A DNA stretch of 46,963 nt from a virus. The translations under genes and the position numbers were made by a program. The notes beneath the pieces were generated by a model. That model was not told where the DNA came from and did no database searches. It saw only the letters and a program-made list of their open reading frames with translations. This document shows, piece after piece, positions 6,752 through 15,052 of this stretch (position 1 is the first letter of the stretch; each line of letters begins with the position of its first letter). The stretch is from positions 1 to 46,963 of the IMG/VR virus record IMGVR_UViG_3300014913_000020; one strand, 5' to 3'.

Positions 6752-6784
6752 TTTGGGATAAAATTTGGGATATAATTTGGGATA
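6752..6784 (+). repeat. three TTTGGGATA iterons upstream of small terminase
   Basis: The 9-mer TTTGGGATA occurs at 6752, 6764 and 6776, exactly 12 bp apart, ending 21 bp before the small terminase start. Phased direct repeats next to the small terminase gene are typical of packaging (pac/cos) recognition or of an operator. Which applies cannot be told. I see no clear + strand promoter between them and the gene. Confidence 0.6.
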
Positions 6785-6805
6785 TATTGACAGAATTTAC
6801 AAAAT

Positions 6806-7168
6806 ATGACTAAACCGCAGAAATTCACAGCAGAGCAAATTATAGAGGCTTGCAAAGGCACGGGCGGCATAAAGGCCGTTGTTGCCAAAAAATTGCATTG
6901 CAGCAGGGAAACCATTTGCAACTATGCCAAAAAATATATCACGGTTCAACGCGCCCTAGATCAAGCCGATCAAGAAGCAACCGACTTGGCCGAATCCAAA
7001 TTCTTGCAGATGATAAACGCGGAACACTGGCCCGCTATCAAATACCGACTGGCGACAAAAGGTAAAGATCGCGGCTATACTGAACGCCAAGAAATCACCG
7101 GCGCGGAAGGCAAAGACTTGATACCCAAAAACACATTAGTCATAATCGAGTACAACGATGCCGACTGA
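6806..7168 (+). CDS. terS: terminase small subunit
   Basis: 120 residues. N-terminal helix-turn-helix: FTAEQIIEACKGTGGIKAVVAKKLHCSR is read as an Ala-Val-Ala-type DNA-binding HTH, followed by TICNYAKKY. A central oligomerisation helix (ALDQADQEATDLAESKFLQMI) and an AIKYRLATKGKDRGYTERQEITG segment follow; the last is a signature common in phage small terminases. It recognises packaging sites and feeds DNA to the large subunit. It overlaps the large subunit by 11 nt. The ribosome site is weak; the iterons at 6752-6784 lie just upstream. Confidence 0.85.
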   Translation: MTKPQKFTAEQIIEACKGTGGIKAVVAKKLHCSRETICNYAKKYITVQRALDQADQEATDLAESKFLQMINAEHWPAIKYRLATKGKDRGYTERQEITGAEGKDLIPKNTLVIIEYNDAD

Positions 7169-8495
7169 GCACCGCTTCACGCTGCCAATCACCAAAGAGT
7201 CAACATTGAAAGCATTTGTAAAAGCAGCCTGGGGCGCAACTATTCCCGACGTACAAGTGTGCCCAAATCACACCACACCCTGGCGGGCTTTTGCCGACGC
7301 TTATTTTGCAAGAAATACCGTGTCGGTGTGGAAAGCGTCACGGGGCTTTGGGGGCAAGTCTTATCTTTTGGCACTCTTGGGATTGACTGAGGCGGTAACG
7401 CTCAGGGCCGATGTAAACATACTTGGTGGTTCTGGTGAGCAGTCTGATAACGTGCTAAAATACAACATCGAGCATTGGGCGCGAAAGTCCGCGCCCTCTC
7501 ATTTGTTGGCTAGTGAGCCATACAAACACGAGACGGTGCTGACAACCGGCAACACGATTCGCTCTTTGGCGGCATCTATGCGTAGTGTGCGGGGCCCACA
7601 CCCGCAAAAATTACGACTTGACGAGATTGACGAAATGGACATAACCATTTTTGACGCGGCGATGGGGCAGCCGATGAGCAAAACGCGAGACGGGGTATTG
7701 ATACCGCAGCAGACGGTAGCCAGTTCTACTCATCAATACGCCAACGGCACGATGACAGAGATTCTAAAACGTGCTAAGGAAAAGGGGTGGGATACAAAAA
7801 TATGGTGCTATAAGGAGACAAGCGCGCAGCCTGGCGGGTGGCTAACGCCGCAAGAAGTAGAGGCCAAACGCAAAGATGTAACCGCTGCAATGTGGGAGGC
7901 AGAATACGATCTGCAAGACCCATCACCAGAAAGCCGAGCCATTGCACCAGAAAAAGTAAAGCAAATGTTCAAGCGCGAACTTGGCGAGTATGCAGGCTAC
8001 AACGGAGAATTGATAATCGCAGAACCGCCACAAGAGAACGCACAATATGCGACTGGTGCAGATTGGGCCAAAAAACAGGACTGGACGGTGATTATCACCC
8101 TGCGCACCGATTGCGATCCCTATCGAGTAGTGGCGTTTGAACGATGCGGGCGGCTACCCTGGCCGGTGATGGTGGGCAAGTACACCAAGAGAATCGAGAC
8201 TTACAGCGGACAATCAGCCCACGATCAAACAGGGCTGGGTGACGTGATCGGTGATTATATGTGGGCTGACAGCGAGGGCGTGATTATGGCAGGACGAAAA
8301 CGTAGCGATATGCTCTCTAATTACATATCAGCTATAGAGCGCGGTGAAATCGTATCACCTCATATCGATTTTATGCACGGCGAACATTTGTACACATCGG
8401 TTGATGACGTTTACGGTAGCGGGCATTTGCCCGACAGCATAGCGGCTGGGGCTTTGGCATTGGTGGCTGTGGGGAGTGGAGTGGGAGTGTGGTAG
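7158..8495 (+). CDS. terL: terminase large subunit
   Basis: 445 residues. The ATPase domain has a Walker A-like KASRGFGGKSYLL at about 59-71 and Walker B LRLDEIDEMD at about 151-160, with a VASST coupling motif later. The C-terminal nuclease domain is of RNase H type, with acidic residues in GADWAKKQDWTVII, TGLGDVI and a final HLPDSIAAGALAL helix. This motor cleaves and pumps phage DNA into the prohead together with the portal. Size is slightly short but the domain set is complete. Followed 10 nt later by the portal gene. Confidence 0.94.
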   Translation: MPTEHRFTLPITKESTLKAFVKAAWGATIPDVQVCPNHTTPWRAFADAYFARNTVSVWKASRGFGGKSYLLALLGLTEAVTLRADVNILGGSGEQSDNVLKYNIEHWARKSAPSHLLASEPYKHETVLTTGNTIRSLAASMRSVRGPHPQKLRLDEIDEMDITIFDAAMGQPMSKTRDGVLIPQQTVASSTHQYANGTMTEILKRAKEKGWDTKIWCYKETSAQPGGWLTPQEVEAKRKDVTAAMWEAEYDLQDPSPESRAIAPEKVKQMFKRELGEYAGYNGELIIAEPPQENAQYATGADWAKKQDWTVIITLRTDCDPYRVVAFERCGRLPWPVMVGKYTKRIETYSGQSAHDQTGLGDVIGDYMWADSEGVIMAGRKRSDMLSNYISAIERGEIVSPHIDFMHGEHLYTSVDDVYGSGHLPDSIAAGALALVAVGSGVGVW

Positions 8496-8505
8496 GAAAA
8501 AAACA

Positions 8506-9888
8506 ATGACAATAATACAACGACTTAAAAACCTATTCAAAGCAGCACCACCAACAAGCAGCCCGTTCTTCTGGCCGTCGTGGAGAACTGGCAAACCGCA
8601 GTGGAACATGACGAATTATGATGCTTTTGTGCGTGAGGGCTTTTCCCTCAACGCCCTGATTTATGCTGCCATAATGTACAAAGCACGCGCAGCGTCTACC
8701 GTCCTGCTGCGAGCATACACCGGCGATGTCAACAATCCTGAACCACTGCCGCCAGACGATCCGCTTTCGATGCTTGTTGCAAGGCCGAACAGACACCAGT
8801 CCTGGATTGAATTTCTTATGCAGCGCATTGTGTACTTGAACCTGTCCGGCAATAACTATTCATTTATGTCACGTGGCGCGGGCGGCGAGATTGAGGCAAT
8901 TTATAATATGCGACCTGACCGCGTTTTCATTTTGCCTGGAAAAGTTGACGGTGTTTTCACGGTGATTGGCTATATTTACACGCCAGAAGGCACGAGCGCA
9001 TTTGCGAAACTAGATACGCCGGACAAGCTGGCACGCATAGACGAAGGCAAGGCGTTTTTGATTACACCTGACGATATGGCACACGTTAAATTACCAAATC
9101 CAGGCGATCCACTTGAAGGTATGGGGTATGGATTATCGCCACTTGCACCAGGAGGTCGAAACACAGACGTTGATAATCGGGTGACATATTTCCTCAAGAG
9201 CTTTTTTGATAGGGGAATGATGCCAATGTTGGCGTTGGTTTCCAAGAACTCATTGAACGATCCAATTGCTGCACGGCTGAAAGAACGATGGAAAGAATTG
9301 TATAGCGGTATTGAGGGCTGGTTTGAGCCGATGGTACTGGATCACGGCGTTGAAATCAAGAAACTATCTAGCAACTTTGACGAGATGGGATTCGAGGGAA
9401 TAGATAAGCGCAACGAATCGCGTATTGTAATGCCGTTTGGCGTGCCACTTATCCTCATTGGTTCACGGCTGGGGCTGAATCGCTCAACCTACTCAAACTA
9501 TGAACAGGCGCAAAAGGCGTTCTGGACTGATACCCTGTTGCCAGAGCTAAAACTATTTGAAATCGAAGATCAATACTTTTTGAATCAGCCAGAACGCGGC
9601 GTATTCGTACAAAATGACTTGAGCGCGGTGGCAATCCTGCAAGGCGACATTATCGAGCAGACGGACGCGGCCTTCAAAATGTGGCAAATGGGAACGCCGG
9701 CGAATATGGCTTTCTCTCAGGTTGGTATCCAGATACCGCCTATTCCTGGCGGCGATATTGGCTATATTTCCGGCGCATTTCTGCCCGCAGGATCTACTAT
9801 TACCCCTACTGTGCAGTCACCCGCGAGTGTTGACGAAGATACCCGAAAAGATATTATACCATTTCGTAAAAAAAAAGTCGTTCGCTAG
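8506..9888 (+). CDS. portal protein (HK97 type)
   Basis: 460 residues from ATG 8506 (an in-frame ATG at 8476 overlaps the terminase and lacks a ribosome site). Features typical of HK97-like portals: NALIYAAIMYKARAASTVLLR near the N-terminus, PLSMLVARPNRHQSWIEFL, LNLSGNNYSFM, and VPLILIGSRLGLNRSTYSNY in the clip/crown region. It forms the dodecameric DNA gate at the capsid vertex. The gene ends in Lys codons within a run of nine A (9868-9876), and the next open frame lies at -1, suggesting slippage to a portal-MuF fusion. Confidence 0.93.
   Translation: MTIIQRLKNLFKAAPPTSSPFFWPSWRTGKPQWNMTNYDAFVREGFSLNALIYAAIMYKARAASTVLLRAYTGDVNNPEPLPPDDPLSMLVARPNRHQSWIEFLMQRIVYLNLSGNNYSFMSRGAGGEIEAIYNMRPDRVFILPGKVDGVFTVIGYIYTPEGTSAFAKLDTPDKLARIDEGKAFLITPDDMAHVKLPNPGDPLEGMGYGLSPLAPGGRNTDVDNRVTYFLKSFFDRGMMPMLALVSKNSLNDPIAARLKERWKELYSGIEGWFEPMVLDHGVEIKKLSSNFDEMGFEGIDKRNESRIVMPFGVPLILIGSRLGLNRSTYSNYEQAQKAFWTDTLLPELKLFEIEDQYFLNQPERGVFVQNDLSAVAILQGDIIEQTDAAFKMWQMGTPANMAFSQVGIQIPPIPGGDIGYISGAFLPAGSTITPTVQSPASVDEDTRKDIIPFRKKKVVR
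9868..9876 (+). other. A9 slippery run, candidate frameshift/transcriptional slippage site
   Basis: Nine consecutive A encode three Lys codons four codons before the portal stop. A -1 shift here leads straight into the MuF frame, which is open from 9870 and has no ATG or GTG. CGTTC/GAACG can form a short hairpin just downstream. A9 is long enough for RNA polymerase slippage as well as ribosomal -1 shifting. Confidence 0.55.
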
Positions 9889-9971
9889 TCGGTGAACGGC
9901 GGGAGGCAGCTTGGAAGGCTATAGATGATACCGCCCAAGAATGGGAGAGTGAAGGCCAAAGCGCAACACAA

Positions 9972-10805
9972 TTGGCTTTCAACGTTGATGAGCGGAATCT
10001 GCTGGCGATACTCAATCGAGCCAAACAGCGCAGCCTATCACAGAAAGCTACAATTAACTGGACACAAATCAAGATTGATTGGGACGAGTACATTAAAAAT
10101 GGCGCCCCCGAAAATTGGAAAACAGAGTTTACGCCGGTGATTCAAGGGGTGATGACTGATACCGCCGAAAATTGGAATACCGAAATGGGCATCCAATTTG
10201 ATGTGAGAAATTTATTTGTGCCGGAGGTACTAGAGGATGAGGAAGAGTTTTTCAAGCAGTGGTTCGACAAATACCTGGACGTTTTCAGTGATGGTATACT
10301 CGATACCACAAGAATTGACTTGGCGAAACTGCTAGAGCAGGCTGATGCAAACGGCTGGACAGTTGACGAGATGCGGCGGCAGCTTAGTTTGAATTTTGAG
10401 CGATACACTACAGAGGGTTTCTCTGTTGACGGCATGCGACTGAGCGACAAGGAAAAGGCGTGGTTTATGGAACGCCTGCCTCGATTCAGGCTTGAGAATA
10501 TCGCCAGAACAGAGACAATGAAGGCCGCAAATGCCGGTTCATTTGAGCTATTCAAGGCTTGGGAAGTGGTGGAGTTGAAGGAGTGGCTATCTACCAATGA
10601 CAATCGCACCAGGCCAACTCACATCCGGGCCGGTGCGCAATATATCGAGGGTGGCAATCCTGGCCCGATACCGCTTGACGAGCCGTTTATAGTCGGTGGG
10701 CAACAAATGATGTACCCGCTGGATGGTTCGCTTGGCGCACATGTAAAAGAAATAGCACAGTGCCGGTGTAGTGTTGCGCCGGTTGTTTTTGAGGAGGATG
10801 AATAA
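9972..10805 (+). CDS. MuF-type phage head morphogenesis protein
   Basis: 277 residues if a TTG at 9972 is used, but the frame is open from 9870 and the extra 34 codons (REAAWKAIDDTAQEWESEG and so on) look fully coding, with no ATG, GTG or TTG. It is therefore probably made by -1 slippage from the portal gene. The C-terminal half has the MuF hallmark: ARTETMKAANAGSFELFKAWEV, then KEWLSTNDNRTRPTHIRAGAQ and a closing AQCRCSVAPV (CRC) motif. MuF proteins ride in the prohead and portal region. Stop overlaps the next start (TAATG). Confidence 0.85.
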   Translation: MAFNVDERNLLAILNRAKQRSLSQKATINWTQIKIDWDEYIKNGAPENWKTEFTPVIQGVMTDTAENWNTEMGIQFDVRNLFVPEVLEDEEEFFKQWFDKYLDVFSDGILDTTRIDLAKLLEQADANGWTVDEMRRQLSLNFERYTTEGFSVDGMRLSDKEKAWFMERLPRFRLENIARTETMKAANAGSFELFKAWEVVELKEWLSTNDNRTRPTHIRAGAQYIEGGNPGPIPLDEPFIVGGQQMMYPLDGSLGAHVKEIAQCRCSVAPVVFEEDE

Positions 10806-11035
10806 TGAAAACAAAAACCATAACCCGACCCACCCTATCCTATCTCGACGTAGCTATAGCACAAATGCAATTGCAAGGCTGGCGCAAATCGGGCGCGGTG
10901 GTGAAAGTTGGCGACGAATACAGGCAGGAAATGGTAAAAGGCGAATGGAGGCCTGGGGGCAGTGGGACAAAGTTCATTGCAACTTGGCAAAATGAAGATG
11001 AAGAGCCGGAGGTGAGCAGTGAACCGTCGTGGTAA
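10805..11035 (+). CDS. hypothetical protein, 76 aa
   Basis: Start ATG 10805 overlaps the MuF stop. Small soluble protein with a helix (YLDVAIAQMQLQGWRKSG) and a likely beta segment (AVVKVGDEYRQEMV...GTKFIATWQ), then an acidic tail. No family recognised. Position between MuF and protease suggests a minor head accessory protein. Confidence 0.7.
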   Translation: MKTKTITRPTLSYLDVAIAQMQLQGWRKSGAVVKVGDEYRQEMVKGEWRPGGSGTKFIATWQNEDEEPEVSSEPSW

Positions 11036-11040
11036 AACAC

Positions 11041-11070
11041 TTGCAATGGACACGCGAAATGTGGTACAAT
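11041..11070 (+). promoter_or_regulatory. possible promoter for the protease-capsid genes
   Basis: TTGCAA (11041-11046), 18 bp, TGTGGTACAAT with TACAAT at 11065-11070 and an extended -10 TG. In the following leader GGCTA (11078-11082)/TAGCC (11105-11109) and GCCCT (11101-11105)/AGGGC (11121-11125) are short, interleaved and overlap by one base. Extra transcription here would raise capsid protein output. Confidence 0.5.
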
Positions 11071-11161
11071 GAACTGAGGCTAAAGGTAGGCGATATAACA
11101 GCCCTAGCCGGTAGTTTATCAGGGCATAAAAGACTTTTGAATGTTGATTTGAGGAGACAAT

Positions 11162-11992
11162 ATGACCAGAGAGCGAAAAACATTTGAGGCAATCATCACC
11201 GAGGCCGATGAGGAGCAGGGCATAGTCAAGGCCATTTTTGCCGTGACTGGCAACATCGACCAGGGCAACGACCGTATCAAGTCGGGTGCGTTTGCCAAAA
11301 CCATAACAGAGCGTGGGCATAAGGTGCGCGTGCTTGATAACCACAATACGAACTCTGTAAACGATGCCATAGCAAAAACTATTGCTTTGCGCGAAGTCGG
11401 GCGCGTGGAATTGCCAGCAAAAACACTTGAGGCGTTCCCCAATGCCACCGGCGGCGCAGAAATCACCGCTCAATTTATGCTAGACGATGACCGAAGCGCG
11501 GCAGCTTTTAAGCGCATCAAGGGCGGTCTTGTCACCGAATGGTCATTCGCCTATGACGCTTTCGACACCTCGCACGTAGAAGAAACTAAAGACAATCAAA
11601 AAATCATAGTCCGCAATATCGGCACAATTAAATTATACGAGGTGTCGCCTGTTATTTTTGGAATGAACGAGGCCACCAGTACCACGCTGGTGAAAGAAAA
11701 AGACAAACCGAAAGCGGGCCGCGCCATATCTGCCCGCAACGAGGCGCGTATGCGTTCCATTATCGACAGCGTGCAGGCGCAACTAGAACAGCTAGAATCA
11801 ATATTGCCAAGTGCGCAGGTGGAGCAAGAGAGCGAACCGGAAGGCGCAAGCGCGGGCACAGAACCACAAAAAAAAGAAACTCACCAACACGACAGCGAGG
11901 CCGGGCCGGGGGAATCCCCACCCACCGATGCGCAGCCGCCGTTGGTTGACATAGATCAATATTTAAAACAAACCTTTGAGGAGGTACAATAA
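11162..11992 (+). CDS. prohead maturation protease (HK97/S78 family) with scaffold-like tail
   Basis: 276 residues; start ATG 11162 after GAGGAGA. The catalytic region has VRVLDNHNT (His ~61) and TEWSFAYDAFD (Ser ~128), then KLYEVSPVIFGMNEAT, the standard order for HK97 gp4-like serine proteases. The last ~90 residues are acidic and Pro/Ser/Gln-rich with a coiled segment (QAQLEQLESILP), as in protease-scaffold fusions. It cleaves the capsid delta domain during maturation and lies directly upstream of the capsid gene. Confidence 0.92.
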   Translation: MTRERKTFEAIITEADEEQGIVKAIFAVTGNIDQGNDRIKSGAFAKTITERGHKVRVLDNHNTNSVNDAIAKTIALREVGRVELPAKTLEAFPNATGGAEITAQFMLDDDRSAAAFKRIKGGLVTEWSFAYDAFDTSHVEETKDNQKIIVRNIGTIKLYEVSPVIFGMNEATSTTLVKEKDKPKAGRAISARNEARMRSIIDSVQAQLEQLESILPSAQVEQESEPEGASAGTEPQKKETHQHDSEAGPGESPPTDAQPPLVDIDQYLKQTFEEVQ

Positions 11993-11993
11993 A

Positions 11994-13313
11994 ATGAAAA
12001 CAGCTAAAGAACTCTTTGCCGAAGGCACGAAAATGCTGAACGAGGCAAAAGGGCTTCAAATGAAAAAGGACTTTTCAGCCGAGGACGTTGACCAGCGTAA
12101 CAGCCTTCTAAAAGAGGGTATGCGTCTGCGCACAGAATCGGCGAAACTGCGTGATATGGAAAAGGCATTGGCCGAGGTGTACGCGCCGCCTGACGGCAAG
12201 TCTACCGAAAGAACAATGCAGAACTTTCGCGGGCTTGGGCATTATCTGGTAGAGAACTATAAATACTACAAGCCTCGTGCAAAAAACATTCATCCTTATT
12301 TCACCGACAGCGAACCATTCACCGATCCCGCCGAAAAAGACACAAAAGAGCGAGTGTGGGTAGCACAAAAGTCACATCGCAAAGACCTTGTAGAAAGCGT
12401 CGGTGCGTCTGGCGGTTTCCTTGTGCCGCCAGAGTTCCGCGAGGAGCTTTTAGCAATCGCCTACGAAACAAACCCGATCCGGCAACGTGCGACCATTATT
12501 CCAATGCGTCGCCGACAGGTGGTTATCCCGACGCTTGACCAGACCGGCACAACCGGAGGACAAACCCGTATGCACGGCGGCATCGTGGCGACCTGGACAG
12601 AAGAAGCCACCGAAAAAGACGAAACACAACCCGCTTTCCGACAGATTGCGCTTGTAGCTCACAAACTGGTATGCTACACCGAGGCGTCGGACGAATTGCT
12701 TGATGATGAAGCTGTGGGCTTGGTGGCGGTGCTATCTGGCCCGATGGGCTGGGGCGGTGCAATTGAGTGGGAAGAGGAATACACGTTTTTGCGCGGCACT
12801 GGTGCAGGACAGCCGGATGGAGTTATCGATCACGCGGCTACTGTTCGAGTACCACGACTTGGTGCTGGCGCAGTTGCTATCGGGGACTTATTTGATATGT
12901 TGGCCGCACATCACGGCGAACGTCCGATCTGGCACATCAATCGCGGTTTGATTCCACAAATCTTGGGGCTGAACGGCCCAGCGGGAAATCCGAGCTATGT
13001 GTTTATTGATAATGCCCGCGAGGGCATGCCAATGAACCTGTTTGGATTCCCGATCCACTGGACTGAAAAGCTGCCGGTATTGGGCACTCGTGGTGATGTT
13101 TTGCTGGCTGACTGGCGTTATTATTTGGTGGGTGACCGCCAAATGACAACCATTGATAGCTCGCAGCACTATCGCTTCCGCTATGACCTGACCGCGTGGC
13201 GAGCCGTTCACCGCGTGGACGGACAGCCCTGGCTTTCAACGGTAATTACCCTGGCTGATGGCACGACTACAATTTCACCTTTTGTTGTCCTGGACAGCGA
13301 AATAGTGACCTAA
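11994..13313 (+). CDS. major capsid protein (HK97 fold)
   Basis: 439 residues; ATG 11994 after GAGGAGG. The N-terminal ~100 residues are charged coiled coil (delta-domain scaffold), followed by a linker. The HK97 fold starts near SVGASGGFLVPPEF, with IRQRATIIPMRRRQVVIPTLD, then VAHKLVCYTEASDELLDDEA for the spine helix. The C-terminal P-domain region has LLADWRYYLVGDRQMTTID and FRYDLTAWRAVHRVDGQPW. It forms the shell. Cleavage by the upstream protease near residues 90-140 is expected. Confidence 0.95.
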   Translation: MKTAKELFAEGTKMLNEAKGLQMKKDFSAEDVDQRNSLLKEGMRLRTESAKLRDMEKALAEVYAPPDGKSTERTMQNFRGLGHYLVENYKYYKPRAKNIHPYFTDSEPFTDPAEKDTKERVWVAQKSHRKDLVESVGASGGFLVPPEFREELLAIAYETNPIRQRATIIPMRRRQVVIPTLDQTGTTGGQTRMHGGIVATWTEEATEKDETQPAFRQIALVAHKLVCYTEASDELLDDEAVGLVAVLSGPMGWGGAIEWEEEYTFLRGTGAGQPDGVIDHAATVRVPRLGAGAVAIGDLFDMLAAHHGERPIWHINRGLIPQILGLNGPAGNPSYVFIDNAREGMPMNLFGFPIHWTEKLPVLGTRGDVLLADWRYYLVGDRQMTTIDSSQHYRFRYDLTAWRAVHRVDGQPWLSTVITLADGTTTISPFVVLDSEIVT

Positions 13314-13325
13314 AAGGAGGATGCG

Positions 13326-13775
13326 ATGTCTGGAAGTTATACAGAAAGATTTACAGAGGTACATGTGCCTCTTGCTGTTCAGGCCCCGGATGGTTATGCG
13401 GCTGGGGCGCACCCCACTGGCTGGGTGAATATGGAGCGATACCACCGCGCCATTTTGGTTCTGAATGTTGGCGGAATGCAACAGGGCGCAACACTTGATG
13501 CTGCGTTGCAGCAAGCGACCGATGTGGCCGGAACTGGCGCGAAGGCTATCGCTGGAAAGGCGATCACGCAGCTTGCACAGACAGGCGGTGATGGCGATGA
13601 CTTGGTGGCGATTGAACTGCGCACTGAGGAACTGGATGTGAATGGCGGATTTTCATTCGTCCGCGTCAATCCAGTAGTAGGTGTTGATGTTGTGGTATAT
13701 AGCCTGATTTTGTGGGGTATCACATCTCGTTACAATCCTGTACCAGTCACGGACTGGACGGAGATCATACCGTAA
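13326..13775 (+). CDS. probable head decoration / minor head protein
   Basis: 149 residues, 12 nt after the capsid gene with an AAAGGAGG site. Soluble, beta-rich and Gly/Val-rich: YTERFTEVHVPLAVQAPDGY, ERYHRAILVLNVGGMQQGAT, ITQLAQTGGDGDDLVAIELR. Proteins of this size directly after the capsid gene usually decorate the head. No named family is recognised, so the call is from position and composition. Confidence 0.75.
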   Translation: MSGSYTERFTEVHVPLAVQAPDGYAAGAHPTGWVNMERYHRAILVLNVGGMQQGATLDAALQQATDVAGTGAKAIAGKAITQLAQTGGDGDDLVAIELRTEELDVNGGFSFVRVNPVVGVDVVVYSLILWGITSRYNPVPVTDWTEIIP

Positions 13776-14435
13776 ATGGGCAAAGTTTGGGTGCAACTCA
13801 AAACGCCAAAGATTGTATTTGAGGGCGGCACAGGCACGCACTATCTTGCGGGTGACTGGGTGGAAACTGGCAAAATGCAGGCCAAGCAGTGGCTCGCCGA
13901 TGGTAGCGCAGAAGTGCCGCGATCTGACATCAAAAAAGAGATTATCGCCGACTTGGACAACTGCGGGATTGTGGTGTATCGTGGTGACGCTGGACAGGTG
14001 TCGAGCCACGTACATTCTCATTTCCCTGGCCTGTCCGTTGTCGGCGGTGATTTGCGCCTAGAGTTCCCCCAAACTTTGCTTTATGATTCTGCTTGCCCGT
14101 TGAGACTCGATTTATCGGTAGTAGGATTTCACCGACTGACAACGGGCTGGCAGATAGCCGCGCCATTGTGGAATTATCAGCAGTTGGCGCGAGATGTAGG
14201 AAATGAGGGGGAGCGTGCATGCACAAAAAGTGTTATTCACGATCTGCGTGTTCCTATTTACGATACACGGCTGGTATATGTGCGGCGATGCCCGCAGACA
14301 ACCTCGTTTTTGGAACTATGGAAAAGTGAACGGCAAAGCGGAGACGATAAGCTGGCTTTTATGAGGGCTTTGTATCAATCACGGCTTGTGATATGCGCAT
14401 TACCCACCACTTGGAAGGGCAGGCGGGCCAGATGA
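13776..14435 (+). CDS. virion-type N-domain fused to degenerate glycosyltransferase-like region
   Basis: 219 residues, starting at the base after the previous stop. Residues 1-48 (VWVQLKTPK, YLAGDWVETGKMQAKQWLADGSAEVP) resemble small head-associated domains encoded near capsid genes. The remainder resembles the C-terminal part of the next two proteins: YVRRCPQTTSFLELWKSE aligns with their FFRKSPETKAMFEAWREE, and DDKLAFMRALYQS with DQGALLRALCTA. The DxD metal site seen in the neighbours is not visible, so this copy is probably not catalytic. It may tether the glycosylation system to the virion. Confidence 0.72.
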   Translation: MGKVWVQLKTPKIVFEGGTGTHYLAGDWVETGKMQAKQWLADGSAEVPRSDIKKEIIADLDNCGIVVYRGDAGQVSSHVHSHFPGLSVVGGDLRLEFPQTLLYDSACPLRLDLSVVGFHRLTTGWQIAAPLWNYQQLARDVGNEGERACTKSVIHDLRVPIYDTRLVYVRRCPQTTSFLELWKSERQSGDDKLAFMRALYQSRLVICALPTTWKGRRAR

Positions 14436-15052
14436 CAAGAGGCGTGTGTTTTATCGCTTTTGGGAATCGTGCCAGACAGCAGGCCGCGCTCGCCATTGCA
14501 GCATTGCGCGAACACTCAACCATCGACACATTTCTATTTGACGACTTTGCCCCACACCTACCGAAAGAATTTGCAGGGCTTGACGAGGGCTTGACTGATA
14601 TGCAAAAATCACGCTGGGCAAAAGTAACAATGGACTTGTGGACTCCATTCAATTATACGCTGTACCTAGATGCTGATACCCGTGTTCGTGGCGACATATC
14701 GGCAGGATTTGAGAATTTACAGGACAGCTGGGACGTGGTAATGACGGCAAGCAAGAATCAGCACAGCCGCCTACTATGGCACTGCACAGAAGAGGACAAG
14801 CGCGAAACCATTGAGGTGGCTTGTACGAATGAAGTGCTACAATTACAAGCAGGCGTTTTCTTTTTTCGCAAGTCGCCAGAAACGAAAGCGATGTTTGAAG
14901 CGTGGCGCGAGGAGTGGTTGAAATTCAAGTCACAAGACCAGGGCGCATTGTTAAGAGCGTTGTGTACCGCACCGGTGAATATTTGGCTACTCGGTAGGGA
15001 TTGGAATGGTGGCGCGTTGATTGAGCATTTATTTGGGAGGGCTAGAGGTTGA
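14432..15052 (+). CDS. glycosyltransferase, GT8-like
   Basis: 206 residues from ATG 14432 (ATGA overlap with the previous stop). Rossmann-like start RGVCFIAFGNRARQQAALAI, acceptor side KSRWAKVTMDLWTPFNYTLYLDAD with the catalytic LDADTRV (DxD) at about 82-88, then LQLQAGVFFFRKSPETKAMFEAW and SQDQGALLRAL. This matches GT8/GT-A nucleotide-sugar transferases. Substrate unknown. Set among head genes, it probably modifies a virion protein or phage-linked glycan. Closely related to the C-terminal half of the next gene. Confidence 0.82.
   Translation: MTRGVCFIAFGNRARQQAALAIAALREHSTIDTFLFDDFAPHLPKEFAGLDEGLTDMQKSRWAKVTMDLWTPFNYTLYLDADTRVRGDISAGFENLQDSWDVVMTASKNQHSRLLWHCTEEDKRETIEVACTNEVLQLQAGVFFFRKSPETKAMFEAWREEWLKFKSQDQGALLRALCTAPVNIWLLGRDWNGGALIEHLFGRARG

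Noticed and set aside
6000-6761. 253-codon + strand ORF opposite the HNH gene
   Set aside because: The minus frame holds the zinc and HNH motifs and a consensus promoter; the plus frame is its shadow.
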